Below are positions 38,572-52,935 of a stretch of DNA of 64,000 nucleotides, piece by piece (the stretch's first letter is position 1; every line of letters begins with the position of its first letter). Under the pieces are notes generated by a model. The model ran no database searches. It saw only the letters and a list, made by a program, of their open reading frames with translations, and was not told the origin of the DNA. The translations under genes were made by a program, and so were the position numbers. The stretch is from Dipetalonema caudispina (Eukaryota; Nematoda; Chromadorea; Rhabditida; Onchocercidae): positions 186,001 to 250,000 of the forward strand of contig JABVXV010000055.1 in assembly GCA_013365325.1 (NCBI GenBank), given 5' to 3'.

Positions 38572-39138
38572 AAGGTGAATTTATAACATTTATATTGTTT
38601 TACTGGAAAATGATAAAAAATAAGCTTAAGGAAGAAGAGATGAATAATATTCGTATGATTAGAGGTTAAAGTATGAGTTGATAAGGAGAAGATGATAAAT
38701 AATTTGATATGAATCATTGATGATGTTGAACGTGAAATATATTCATTGAAATATTTATGAAATTTTGTAGCATTTAAAATAAGTTTTATATGTTATTCCA
38801 ACATTTACAATATCATATTTGCAAAATAAACTATCTAGTCTGATATGATAAGCCTAAATGGAGCAAAGGATGAGTTAAAATGGTTGGATTGATATTATAG
38901 GTTAACCTTTGATGGTATGACATTCGTGGATGATAAATGTATATTCTGCGCAAATATCAGATGGCATATATTACTTGCTCATTCTCAAGGATCTACGAAT
39001 TAAATATGAATTAGGGAGAAATGTCTTTTATGTATTAATGTAAAATCAAAAAATGACACGAAGAAACATTTGAAGTAAATTGTGATTAATTAATGACTAA
39101 CCTAAGTACTATAGTTTCATTGTATATCAGAGAGAATG

Positions 39139-39170
<32 letters not shown>

Positions 39171-40915
39171 AAAACGATCGGAGGAAAATGTGAAAAACAT
39201 GCTAATGAATGGGTATGACTATTATTGATTCATTTGTACAAAAATTTTAAAAATTTTTAAATAATCACAATCAATGAAAACTATGAAAAATCTAAAATTT
39301 CTCTGGAATAAATTTAACATTAATCATTCTAAAACTATAATTTAACTTTTTCTTTTCTTGACAAAAGAAAGTACCACTTGATACGACCACCTCCCACTAC
39401 GTGACACTGAATTATGATTCAGCATGTTGTATCATTTCTGTTGTCATTAAATGACAACAAAAATGTAGGCACAAACGACGATGAAGAAAATGAGAGAAAT
39501 GGGCGGAAAATGAGAGATGAGCATTCGTCGAACAAATTATTATTATTATTTTTTTTGTTGCATTTTTTGAAGATAAATTTTGAACAATTCGAACAATGTA
39601 ACAAAAGATATTGGTTTTGATGAATTTGATGTGAAATACTTTGAAAATATATTTTTCTTTTGGTGTAATCACAATAATATAACATGTGAATTTCTTTAAT
39701 ATCACAAAGAATTCTAGGTAAAAATGAATGAAACTATCATTAATCAAATAAGATTGGTGATGAAATCACAATATGATTGGTTACATAAGGAAAATCGAAA
39801 CGAGAAATATATATTGCAAAAACAAAAAGAAAAAAAAAAAAAAAAGTATCGTAATTTTTTAGATAGAAAATAAATTTTATTCATCCATCTTTTGCAATAG
39901 TTTCATTCATTTAATCTATCAAATAGTACCAATTTATGCATGCAAAAATATTTTTTATTTTTTGATCAATTTTTTTTTTTTTTTTGCCTTTTGTAAGTAA
40001 CTATTAATATAATTACATATCGTACGATTACTTTCCCTTATTGATACTATATAATATTACTTTCATTCATTTCCAATTATAATTGATTCAGTATCAATTG
40101 GAACAACAATAAAATAAATTTTAAGACTAAGCTAAAAAAAGGGTAGTTCTATAATTTAATGAGTAAATCAAAGAAAAATAATGTAAATGAATGAATGTGT
40201 AAATCATAGTATATAGAATAATGTCTAAATACTTTGTCGCAAATTGAATATTATCAAAGCATAGATATATTAGCATAATGTATGGCGATCGGAAGTTGAA
40301 ACAAACAACTGTAACAGAAGCTAACTGAAATTGATTAATTGGCATTCAAAAATACTCGAATAACAGATCAACAACAATGAGTGATAAATGACAAAGTGCT
40401 TTCTATCTGCTACAAATTCTTAGCTATATTATGATAGTTGATATCAACAATGAAGCTCAAATGGATAAGTTCCATTTGAAAATTTTTAGATAAACCGGAA
40501 ATTTAAAAAATTTTGTACTACACTAACAAAGTCGCTTAAATTTTCGAGCATTTACTTTTTTTTTTTCTTTTACAATGTTTGTAGATTTGAAAGAAAATAG
40601 AATATCTTCCTACTTTTAGTTAGCAATATTTGACAGTTCAATTAGTCATCAGGAAGATTCCGGAAATGGATTCAATTCAAAAAATTATAGTATTCTAAAA
40701 AAAAAAAATAAAATGTTTACAACAGAAAGGAGTTTGTTAAGGAAAACAGCAATTTCTATGGTTTTTACGGTGATCAAAAAATCTTATTCGCATGTTGTGA
40801 TATCTGATTGAACGTTTGTTTCAATATTTTGAAAAAATTAAAAAGATATTCTATCAGTGTGTTGATTGACAATGCCGTCAACAAGATGATAATTTAAAAA
40901 TTGTGAAACTTTCTG

Positions 40916-41113
40916 ATGATATCAGTTCAGACTGACTCCAAGTACGGACTACAACTCGAAAATTGTAATTTGTGCTACTATCCAACAAATTCACATGAAT
41001 CGTCAAATTGTGCCAATAATTCCGGTAGAGAAATATTGCCGAAGAGGTATCGTTTAATAGACTATTTTTCGTTCCAAGAATCTCCTAATCTCCTATTCTC
41101 GTTATTCTCTCCC
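40916..41113 (+). other. Exon-like island with strong donor, plus strand
   Basis: An open frame with varied composition (NLCYYPTNSHESSNC, GREILPKRYRLIDYF) runs into CCC|GTAAGA at 41114. It may be a 5' exon of the membrane-protein gene at 49 kb, an isolated exon of an unrecognised gene, or chance. Confidence 0.2.
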
Positions 41114-41846
41114 GTAAGAATGCAAATTCCGATTTTAGAACCGAGATGACAGCATCCCGCACTTTCGTTTTCTTTTCTATATCTTACCAGCAATTTCACT
41201 AATATTGCTAATTTCCGTTATCTTGCAACGGTTGACTAACTATCTTTTCAATCAACAATGAAGACTTATTGAATTATTTCAGTTCCACTCAAATCTTTTC
41301 ATTATTTCTATCAGCAACTAATTCAATTCAATGAAAATGATTTTAAAACAAAGAGATATGTTAATTTTTAGCAGATAATGTTTGAAAAATAAAATATAGG
41401 AAATCATTTTCAAGGCGATAAATCTGAAAGAAGGATTAAAGTTTAGTTTTTGATAATATTCCTATACTTCCCATCGTAAATGAAGGGAAAAATACTAATT
41501 TTGGATGCATATCGGTCAATTTTTTTTTTAAATGAATAAAATTTTAAATGATAACTGAAAATATTCGAAGGAAATATTTTGATTTGCAATATGAAACCTT
41601 CAATGGTGAAAATCGGTTCGTTTATTTGGTCACCGATTAAATCATTTTTTTTTTTTTTTCTTTTCATTTGCAATATGCATAATTTAATAACGAGATGCAA
41701 ATCTAAAAATCCTGTTGTAGAAATATTCCTTTCCTGATGCAACATTTTTATGATATAAAATCCTGAAAAGTAAATTTTTTATGTAAACAGAAAAAAATTC
41801 AAATTTTTGAGAAGAGAGCATTTCAACGCGATATTCAGGAACTCAC

Positions 41847-42098
41847 GATGAAATTCTGGGAGAGGAACTCTGATAATGATCGTAAAGAGTGAAAAAAACG
41901 AGAGAAGCACCACTTCCTATGATAGGCATTACTTTCATGTAGTAAGATAAAGCATTTAATAATAGTACACAATGGATCCGGTTTTATTTGTATTGCTAAA
42001 TCGGAATTGTTCCTTTGTTTATATACTGTCAGATGATGCCTATTTAGCCAAACCCGCTTCACCATTTTGGCACCTAATTTTTTGTACATAACTATCAA
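41847..42098 (-). other. Exon-like island with strong donor, minus strand
   Basis: An 87-codon open frame (KRVWLNRHHLTVYKQRNNSD, ending near SEFLSQNFI) reaches ATC|GTGAGT at 41847. No family recognised; no downstream partner exon found. Confidence 0.2.
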
Positions 42099-44923
42099 TC
42101 ATAGCCTTTTGTTCAAATAACAAAAACGGATAAGCATCCTCGATCGCCATATCGGTCAATCATTTGAATGGAAAGAAGGAACAAAAAAAAAACGAAAACA
42201 TTTTGAGTGCAATAAATTCTTTTCAGATATTACTTCTTCCTATTTCCCCCCCAAAAAAAAAAAAAAAAAGGTTTTTCATACTAGAAGGTAACTTTAATTG
42301 ATAGCAATGATATGTTAAGAAAAGGTAAAGTTCAAGTTATAATCGTTTGTTATCTAATATCGGGACATTTTGAAAATGATGGAAAGAATTAATAAATAAT
42401 CAATAAATATATGAATAATATTTCAAAATGTGTAAAAATTTTTGGAAATGGAATAAGACAAGAAATATGAAATGATTTATGAAACATACTCCAATGAATT
42501 TAAATAGCAATGAAAATGAACAAAAAGGATGAAGAAGATTCGATGAATGATGAGATGGACGAGAAGAGCTCTTACAGTACGATTAAATTCTCTCCCATTT
42601 GTTTTCTAAAAGTGATTTCAAAAGTTCGAATGAATGCAAAATAATTTTTGTTATCAAAAAATAATGTATGTGTAGTCAGTCTATCGGTTAATAAATCTTT
42701 GAACAAGTATAGAATAGAGAATTCATTAACAATTAATAATTATTTCATTTTAAATTTGATTAAATTTCAAACATTTCTCTAGATTTAATAAAATGTCTAT
42801 TAAGCTACTCGAAGTAAGTTTACTGTCATATAATATTATTTTCCGGTTATATTAAAAATATAAACTATTTCATTGTTCAAAAAGGAAAAAAAAAAAAAAA
42901 CAAGAATTTTAGCTCTAAGATAATACTATAATTTCAATTTCAAATTCTATACAATAACAATTAATGAATGATAATTAGTCAAAAATTCGATTCATATAAT
43001 TTTGTACTAATTTCTCGTACTTTTAGTAGTAGTCTCGAAATAATAATACAGCGGATATTAATTTTGATATTAAAATTGATCAGATTTTTGATCACTTGCA
43101 GGACAAAGATAATATTGTCATCCTTTATTCAATTACATTATATTTGCCAGTGATATTAGGTTGATTTTTTTTCACATGAATTATATTTACAAGAAATGTT
43201 AATTGGATTGAAAAAGTTTTAATCAACCATAGATGGCAATGCGAAAAAAAAAAGTTAAATAAAAAAAGAATTCAAGTTAGATTGAATAATTTTTCTAAAG
43301 TTAATTTCGAAACTTTTGGCTTAAAAAAAAAGAATGAAGCAACATGCCATCTTGAATGGAAGATGATTGTTCATCATCAAAATTATCGATACTACCTGAT
43401 CGATTAAATTAAACATACCGTCACACTTCAAACTGCCTTATTTGATTTACCATCAATTAGATAGTTCTATATTCCTTCCCACGTAAAAATGTTGTCTTTT
43501 TTTTTTTTTTCGTTATGAAATTCGTATCATTCATTGTCTGATTCTTTCTTATCGTAACATTTTCGTCATTCGTTGAAAATTACGATTTTCCTGTTGATGC
43601 TATTTTACACTTTCTATTAACAAGAAGGAATATGAAATGAAAACATGGAACTTCCTTCCACAAATATTTTTCAAGAAAAAGAAGTTTTAATATTTAATTT
43701 TCAAAAGAGAATAAATTTCAGGAAAAATTACAGATAAATGGAATGATTGAATAAAGTACGAACTTATGAGACTTGATATCATCATAATGCAAATATTTTA
43801 AATCACTTGGAAGCAGGATGGCAAATAACATCTTGGAATGGAAGTTTTAAATTTGATGAAACCAGTTGAATTACAGAAATGAGAAGATCTATGAGATAAA
43901 TCAAAAAATTGCCTGAGGAAAATATTAAAAATCGGAAATAAAATAAAATCTGCAACAAATGAATGCAATTGGATGCATTTCGTTAATACAAGGGATATTT
44001 GTTTGTTGGAAGCATTTAAGCCAATATTCATTTGTTATGAATTTAACGATTTTGCAAAAAAATGAATGGCCTAAGATAAAGCCAAATGTTTAACCCTAAC
44101 TCCTAAATCTTATAGGAAATTTATTTTCAACCAAAATCGAAAAAAAAAAAACTTAAATAATGAATGAAATTTGGTATGATACAGATCGTTGTTGATCTCA
44201 AATGTGCAACTTCACTATTTGAAACAAATAATTCTCATTTGAAAAAGTATAGAATTATTAATAAGAACATTTACCTTTACCAAATAATTGATTAAAATTG
44301 AACAATTAGAATGAAGTTTTGAAATTCAAATATTCCCATAAGCCACTGAAAACAATTGGCCATTTTTCTTCTCACTTAAATTATCTTAGTCTTGGATTAG
44401 TTAATATCAGTATTGTAATAGATTATTTGGACTAATCATAGCATATATAATTCTTTGCATTAAATGACCAAGAATGTTTAAAATTCATAGAATTGTATAA
44501 TAAAAGAAAAGATATCAAAAGAACAAATATTTCATCTGTAATCTATCATCAATAGTTCAAAATGAAACAATCAAGTCTGCTGATCACAAATATCGGTATG
44601 TGATCAATCATACATCTAATTTCATTGACAAAAAAAAAACCATATATCTAATCAATTAATTCAAATTTTAACAAAAAAATATCTAAAAAAAGAAAGGAAA
44701 ATACAGTACCATTCATTGTTACACATTTAAATTCATCTAAACCTTATACGATTATTATCGATGTCATTGTTTTCACATTTGAAAAATTGGTGACGTCTTC
44801 GATATAAACAAAAAGTGCAAAATAATCACGAAGAAAGTGGAAATATTCTTCGGTTGTTACTATTGTCCATTTTTTTATTTATCCTATTAGCCACATTTTT
44901 CTATTTAACTAGAAAATGTTTTT

Positions 44924-44962
44924 GAGAGAGATAGAAAGAGAGAGAGAGAGAGAGAGAGAGAG
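44924..44962. repeat. (GA)n microsatellite
   Basis: GA dinucleotides with two small interruptions near the left end. Confidence 0.9.
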
Positions 44963-47900
44963 TGAAAAAGAAAAGTTTTAAAAAAGGTTCATCCATTTCT
45001 TTAGCAATTTTATCCATAAGTATATGTTTGTTACATTTTCACCAATTTTAGGTTCTTCAAGTTTTTCTTTTTTGAACGAAAAAAAAAAAAGAAAAAAACG
45101 ATACATTAGCTTGTTGAGATGAAATTTTCTTTTTTTTCTTGTAATTATCTTTTAGTTCCCATAAGAAAGCATTGTTATTTTTCAATGATAACATATCCAA
45201 AACAAAAATTATCATGGAGATGTCTGCTTATTTGATATTTTAACAATATTTTCGGGTAATATTCTCGGACTATTCAGTAGACAAAAACAGAGGAAGAAGA
45301 ATTTATTTGGAATATTTGACAATTTGACAGCTAGTTGAATTAGTTTGATGACTAATATTTTGAATTTCTTCGAAAAATCAATATGACCGATTTATCTGTT
45401 GATGTAAACCTTCTTCCCAATATCATCACAGGGTATTCAGGCTCATTTAGCTGGGTAAAAAAGCCTTTCCAGTTTTTACATCTTTTACTGTTCATCTTTT
45501 CATTGGAAATGGGACAAGAAAAAAAAAAAAAAAAAAAAATTAAGCATCAGTCATCTTTCAGTATTTGGTTCAAATCTCAAGTGGCAATATTCTCCTAAAA
45601 TATTCTGAACAGTATAGCTAAATTACTTCTAAACTTCTTTTATTCAATTTCTCTTTAATTATTTCACAACTAAAATATGAAATTTTGATATAATACGTTT
45701 AGCTGAGTCAATGAGTCAATAACCCATAATTTCGTAACATTTTCGCTGAATTTTGATTGATATATGATTCATTTTTTTTTTTTTTATGAATTGAAATACA
45801 AAATTACTACAAAGTTAATTACAAAATTATTTGTATAATTTGTTAGAAAACTTCAACAAATAATTGTAATAAATAAACTGAAATAAAGCCATGTTGCATA
45901 AGAATTTATCACTTATATGCCATTTCCACAAAATTCCTCAAGTGAATCTTTGATCCATAAGTAACTTCATTCAACACTAAATCAAATTATCAAACTTCTA
46001 TTTCATATAACTGGCGCAATACGGAGCGTAACTAATCAATGAATACTTGAGATATGACATTTGACCCTTTTATATAATTCTATTCTGTTCTATCGATTCC
46101 ATCATATTCTTAGACAAAACAAAACAACTGATACAAAAATGATCAACAAAACTTTTAAACACATTGTAATAAATCAGTAAAATAATGAATTTTTAGTTGT
46201 AAATAATTTCAATTAGATTTAACTAATTAACAGTGTTAGAATATAGTATGTGAAGAAGTTAAATTCAAAAAATTTGAACAAATTTCGTTGGATATTTTAT
46301 ATATAGATTAAATAATGATTTTAAAATGTAAAAAAGAATAGCTGAAAATGATAATTGAAGAAAGGAAAAGTTTAGCTATAATGATGTCACTTTATGAAAG
46401 GAACGGATAATGTACGGAAGACTGAATGTTAACATTCTTTAAAAGGGAAAATGAACATTTTTTTTTTTTTTTTAAATCTTTTTGTTTTTAAAATTTAGCT
46501 CTGATATTATCATTTTTTGATATGATAAAAGCTCAATTAACATCATTGGATGCTTTTGAAATTTTTTGGGAAGCATAAATTTTTGAGTTTTTAAATAAAG
46601 AAAAATTTATAATTATATCAAATTTTAGAATATAATGCTTAATTTCGAAATATTTTATTATTTTTACTGCTTTTTTAGTTACTATAGCTATTCGCTATTT
46701 GCGGGCAAAAAAAAAAAAAAAAAAAATGAATTTATTTTTTATTGTTGACAGAGCTCTTGGGGTTAATACATAAATAGTGATAATGTTTGATGAAGTTACT
46801 TGGCTCAATATATGATATTGATGGCCATGTTAATGTTTATTTTGATAAAAGCATAAATTTAAATTATCATACAGTATTAAAATTTAGCGCAAAAATTTGG
46901 TCTAAACTGTATAAAATTACACAAATTGCATAAAATATATGAAACAAAAATGTTTCGATTTATTTGTTTCATTGAAATGCACTCCTGTTAAAAAATGTAT
47001 TGGCCAAGTGCCTCAATTTTATTTTATATTGCATTCGTTGGCCAAGATAAAAATCGTTCCCATCGATCTTCAATAACAGACAAACATGTGGTAGCAATGA
47101 ATATTTTTCAAAAAAAATGAAAAAAAAAAAAAAAAGAAAAAGGAAAAAACAGCGCTGTTAGCTTCAATGTCTCATTCTCCACCTAGCTTTGATATATTCA
47201 TTTCAACAACTGTTGCTAATTCTATGCTACGATAATGATGATGTTGATGATATCGTTTAGCTAATTACTTTAAAAAGTTAACAATATTAATTAGTCTTTA
47301 AGAATATAATATTAACCAATGGAAAATAGATAAGAGATATTGATGAAAGGATAAATTTTGAAAATTATTTTAACGACCTAACTAATTGAACCATACTTTT
47401 TTCCTATTTCATGTACTTCAAGAGTTCAAAAATTGAAATAGAATGGATGACTTTAAATTGGATACATGCGGCTGTTATTTGGTTAACAGGTAGAACTAAA
47501 GTTGTTTATAATTGTTTAGTGCACACAAAATATGATTGTAAATGATTATTCGAAGAATTTCTTACCAATTCAAGTAGGGAAAATTCCAACAATGATTTTG
47601 CGAATGTTTTCATCATTCATTTTGATCAATTTGAAAAAGAAGGCAGTTGTCTTCATAACATTTCCATCTAGAAAAGTGTGATAATTTACAAAAAAAAAAA
47701 GTCTGAAAACTTCTGAATGTACTTGGAAAGACTAACATTGATCCAGAAATAAGTACATCTTTTAAAGGTTATATGATCATGTTGATAATCGATTTAATGG
47801 AAAAGATTTAGATAAGCTCAAAAGAAAAAAAAAAGAAAGTCTCTTGCAATCAAAATTTTCACCTTCTTACATTTTAATCTGGTTTGCGATGATCGATCCC

Positions 47901-48998
47901 TTTCAAAATTTTCTATCAAATTATTAAACTCTTCCATGATTCGATATCACAGTTTATATCAAAATATAAATATCTGCTGAACTTGCTAATGTCTAAATTC
48001 AATTTAAAATTGATATTATTATACACAATTATCAAATAATGGAAAATCTTCGGGATTTAAAATAGGTCAACGTTAGGTTTTCAAATCAATTCAAATTCAC
48101 TCCATTTAAAAAACTTCAAATAATTGAAGAATCTGAACAATCTTACAAGTTACATATGCATAAGCTTTAACATTTGAAAAAATGGAATGTAAAAAAATTT
48201 ACAATGAAAAATTAATGCAACAACTACCATGTAATTTTCTACTGAATTGTAGCAGCTAAATTCTCTAAATCTGCCGCGTGTCAAATTTCTTTCTTTAAAT
48301 TTTCAATATGCAAATTACCCACTTAACACATCATCACAAATTGCTTGAAATAACAAATTTCTCTCTCTAGTTTTTCAGAAGTGCATTGGACGTAGATATA
48401 TGCAAATTTTTATGTTCAACGGAGAAATAAAATAAAACCATCCCAACATGTACGGCTGGAAGATTTGCATAGTACGCAGGTTTGTTAGTGGTTGCTTTCC
48501 TCTATTTTTTTTTTTCTTTTTTTGAAAAATTTGATTTGCTTCATTCCATTTTCAAGGTGAGAAGAATTAATTCATTAAATGCATTTCGTTGAATTTTGAA
48601 AAATAGATGAATGTAGTATTTTCAAGCATTACAGACTCTTAGAATATTTCGTAGAATTCATAAATTACTTTCTGTTTTACAGTAATGTGCTAATTCCATC
48701 TATCAATGATACGATAACCTTGTAAATGTTGTATTTATCAATTTCGAATTGAATTTTCAATATTCTTCTCAAATAATTTCTTCTTTCATGATGAACGATT
48801 ACCGCTTTTCAAAAAAAAAAAAAAAAACACTAAATATCTGATATGATATGATGATGATAATGTTACAAACAGTCAAGTGTAATCATACGTATGCGTAGTT
48901 ACGTCTTTTCAAAGTGGAAAAGATACGTACTGAAGTAAGCAAACGCATTGAATAATTTCTTCAAAAATTAGAATTACTTTTGAGATTTTTAAGATTTC

Positions 48999-49000
48999 AG
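48999..49000 (+). promoter_or_regulatory. Splice acceptor 16 bases before ATG (probable spliced-leader site)
   Basis: AAGATTTCAG ends at 49000 and the ATG is at 49017, a spacing usual for trans-spliced nematode genes. Cis-splicing from an unseen 5' exon is possible. Confidence 0.45.
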
Positions 49001-49016
49001 GTGGTGGAAAAAAAAA

Positions 49017-50999
49017 ATGCATATTCTACTTGTACCACATACAATTGAAATATGCACAGCAACGATTATCATCCTAGTATTACTACTTTGGCCAATATAT
49101 GTTTGTCGAGAATTAACAGATACTGAAATTGAGAAAGCTTACAGTAGCGATCAACAATGTGCGCAAGAATTACAAGTTTGTTTCATGTTTCTTATATTTC
49201 AAAAAATTTTCACTCTTTCTTTGCACTTTCAAAAAAAAAAAAAAAAAAGATAAAAAATGTTGTTATTCGCATCAAATCAATAATATTTTCTTACTCTTTT
49301 TACAAATTATTGTGCTTATTTAATTTCAATGGAAGAAAGAAAACGTTAAATTGAAGCAGTTCAGGAAAAAAACAGCCTAAGATGATAATATAATCAATGT
49401 AGAATCATATCGTCATAATATTAAAAACATTAATTAATTTCATTGGAAATTCTAATATTTATGATGAATAATTGTAGCAACATTTGGAATTGGTTAAAAA
49501 TGATACAGTGGTCCAAATTCTACAACGATTTGATGGTTACATTGATAACATCACTTGGCTAAATATTCGGTTCAAAATTTCTTTCATACATTTGGAATGA
49601 GAGTAATTAATAAAACTAGTGAAATTGTTTAAACGTCTTATTTATAATGCAATTTTCAAGGAATTTTCGGTTGGTGACATGAATTTTCGTTAGTTTTCTC
49701 AGTTTCAAAATTTTTTAAAAATAACAAATGGATTAATATTTCAGACATGAATACTATTACCAAAAATTTACTGTTAATAACATATGTTCAATGCTCGGAT
49801 TTACTGGACGATTCGGTTCTGCAAATGGACAACTTGGATCTGGTATGATTTAAATGATTTCCTGAAAAAAAAGAAGATCATTGATTAATGTTTTTCGGTT
49901 GATAGAGCAAAACAATCATCATTTAAATTATCTAACTAATAACAAAAGTTTGAACGAATAAAAGGCAAATGTAAAACTATGTATCGATTAGGTAGCTTGG
50001 CTAAGTTTTCTATAAACTTACAAGTGCTTGTAGAATTTTAAATTTATTTCAAATTCAGATATTTACATATGTATATACTAATATTGCATAATTGCAGCAC
50101 ATTTATTAATACCAATAGTCGCTGCTATGATAACAGTATTTTTTCTCTGGGCTCATATTTTTGAATTTATAAGAGACAAGGAAGAATCATCATTAGGAAT
50201 TCAGATTTTCTGTGAGCTTATTTGTTGGCTTATTATTTCCGTCTGTAAGTTTTCAGCATAACTGCTTTCATTAAACAATTTTTTTTTTTTTTTTTTTTTA
50301 ACTCCTTTCAATCTAGTTGAAATAATTAAGAAATAAACTATTACTTTTTCAAGGCTTAATTCAAAGAATTTTGATAAATATTAAATGAACATTACCGCTC
50401 ATCAAATCATTTTTTTTTCATTTTCTTCCTTCAACTTTTAGCGCTAACTATTATTGATTTCAATTGGAATGGTACGAATAAAATGTTGCGCAATTTGGGT
50501 CAACCATTTCCGTTTGAATGGAAAATTTGCAAATATGTTGCATGGTTTTGGGCATGTATCAAAATTATCGAATTGCTTCTGGCAAATTATTGTCAAAATG
50601 TAAATATCTATTCGAAATTTGCTATTTAATTTTAGAAATTTAAGTTTTGAAAAATTCAAACTAATCAATGAAACCTTGGAATAAGAATAAATTGAAATTG
50701 TTGGAACAAGTGTACTATGGCTTGTTATAATGTCCACACCGTTTCTGTTATCATGATGGCAAGTGTCCCCTATGATATTTCGATTTGAATGATAAAAAAA
50801 GGCTCAAATTTTACTTATCCTTTCTGCTCCTAAATTTCAATATTTACATTTCATCATCTTTCAGATCATAATTAAGTTTGATAAGCCACTCCGTTTAACG
50901 ATTGTGGACTTACCAACCGATTATATGTTTATCGATGAGAATGCACCACCCTATCCAAATGAATATGATACGATGGATAATGTTGTTAACCTTATGTGA
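49017..50999 (+). CDS. Four-helix membrane protein (unrecognised, nematode)
   Basis: Six exons: 49017-49175, 49478-49569, 49745-49842, 50098-50244, 50442-50599, 50865-50999, in frame to a TGA, 262 residues. Four hydrophobic segments are visible: about residues 13-31 (CTATIIILVLLLWPIYVC), 118-139 (LLIPIVAAMITVFFLWAHIF), 151-169 (ICELICWLIISVSLT region) and 197-217 (YVAWFWACIKIIELLLANYC). A soluble loop of some 85 residues between helices 1 and 2 contains DNITW and SMLGFTGRFGSANGQLGS. The cytosolic-looking C-terminal tail is acidic and Pro/Tyr-rich (NAPPYPNEYDTM), like adaptor- or WW-binding tails. Organisation (long first loop, short others, C-terminal Tyr/Pro motif) recalls tetraspan proteins, but the diagnostic Cys patterns of tetraspanins and claudins are not seen. 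The exon 2 donor is GTTCAA, an unusual type. Confidence 0.8.
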
Positions 51000-52935
51000 T
51001 CATTCATTCATTTAAAAAAAAAAAAAAAAAAATTAAAACGATTTTTCTACAAATAGATGTGAAAAAGAAGCTTTTTTTTTCAATAAATATTTATTTTGTT
51101 TGAGTTTAGTCCTTCAGAAGCATCTATCTATCCGTTATTCATCCGTTTGCTGTATTACAATCTTCCTAATTACATAATCATTTAATTACAACTGGAAATG
51201 GTCATATGATTGCCTCACAAAAAGACAAATAATAAAATAGGCAGTTAATTGGATGACTAGGATTAAATTCAACTAACAGCTAAATTACTAAATTAATCTA
51301 CTGCTGCAGGACAACTTCTCGGCTTAAGCTTTGTTTTCTTGTCAAAAGATTAAAGGATCAATGATTATTGCTTATTTAACTTCCATTACTGATAGGTAAG
51401 TATAGGAAAATTGTCGTTAACAATCAGAAAGAAGATGAAAAAAAAAAGGTTGAAATTGAATAAAATCGTGAATTAATAATTAAAAAAACTTTCAATTATA
51501 TTCAGTGCAGCTGATCGAATTCAAAGAAGTACAAAGCAAAAATCTCACATCGCATTTTAGAAAGAAGAATTTTTTTACAATTAAGATACGATGTCATAAG
51601 TTGTATCTATATATATCGCCATGACGACGAGATGTGACAGAAGAGCGGCAGAAAAAAGACATGAGAAAGAAAGTAAAAAATGGGTTACTTCTTAGATTTC
51701 AGAAAAATAACCCCTACAACTTGAATGTTATTTTGTTAATAGTGAAATAAATTGGGAAGCATGTAGCAGTTGACCTTTGTCGAAAAAAACGATAATCCGA
51801 TGCAGATGTCCTCAATTCATGAATTTCAATTTCACGAATTAGTTTGAAAAAAAACCAAAACTTTTTTTTTCAGAATTGAAAAATTTCTATGTTTGCTTTT
51901 ATCATTCCAATGTATCAATTATCTGAGAACGATTTATTAAACATGCACCGTACCGAACGATTTCAAATTTCTTACAAATTAGGTAATTGAAAAATTTGCG
52001 AGAGTAATTAAAAAGATGAGCAACAAATAATAGATGCGTCGAAATTTGCAAATTGCAAAGTTATCAGTTATTTGCTCTTCAAATTTCGTCTTGAATATTT
52101 CGATATCAGCAATTTGCACTGGAAATAAAATTTTTTTTTTACTGTATTCACAAAAAACATTTTGTAAGTTTTTTTAAAATTCAGTTAGGTGTGCTATGCT
52201 ATTTTAAATACCATTTAATGCTTCGTTTAAAAAGTTCAATTAACAATTGGTTGAAATTGTTCGGAATTATCTTACGCTAGAAAATGTTACGCTACAGAAT
52301 CATTGGGTAAGATAATTCGTGTTTGCAGGTTTGAAATTCGTTGAAGCTAACCGAAGTTGAATTTTAACATTTTTATATAATATATTTCAGAGAACATTTC
52401 AAAACGTAATATTCTAAGGCATTTGCCTCAAATAATTATTAAATTTCACATATGCATTATTTACAGGATGGAATTAAAAATAGATCAATGACATTTATCA
52501 ATAAAATAATCATAAATAATATTGTTATTATTAGAAAAGATGCTGAATATAATGAAAGTATTGAAATTACTAAGCATATCTTAAATATTTACAAATACTT
52601 ATATTTAATATTTAGAATCTAAAAATAGCATAGCTATTGATCAATTTCATGCATAAATCAGCGGTTTCCTTTCAACCAAACCAATCAGTTATCATACTGA
52701 TAGTGCTTTTTGAAGAGCATTTGCATAATGTCTGCCTTTCCTCTCATCAATTTTTTTTTTTTGAAGAATATTGGAGAAGCTTGCTGCTATCATCTAACTT
52801 TATCTATCAAATCAGTCTTAAAGATAATGCAGATATCATTACTACATTTTTTGTATTGCTTGATTACTTGATTGCATTGCAAAATTTGACTAGAATTTAT
52901 GTATTAATTAAATGAGCGATGATAAAGTTAATTTG
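51000..52935. other. Intergenic, between convergent genes
   Basis: Holds the 3' UTR of the four-helix gene at its left end and should hold that of the protease homologue at its right. A 92-codon plus-strand frame at 52637-52915 has no splice or family support. Nothing else is visible. Confidence 0.6.
51082..51087 (+). terminator. Poly(A) signal AATAAA of the four-helix gene
   Basis: AATAAA lies 83 bases past the TGA, followed by a T-rich stretch. Confidence 0.6.

Larger units (their letters stand above)
31528..48998. other. 17-kb region without a convincing gene
   Basis: Rich in long homopolymers (T29 at 32783-32811, T29 at 33264-33292, A27 near 34934-34960, A31 at 39139-39169), microsatellites and a degenerate AT tandem repeat. 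Open frames here are short and many exist on both strands at once, as expected by chance. Three less repetitive islands with strong splice donors are listed separately; they might be 5' UTR exons of the genes on either side. I saw no transposon termini, tRNA or rRNA. Confidence 0.6.

Noticed and set aside
39411..39747. Overlapping open frames on both strands
   Set aside because: Three frames at once in low-complexity sequence, no splice sites or known motifs; chance.
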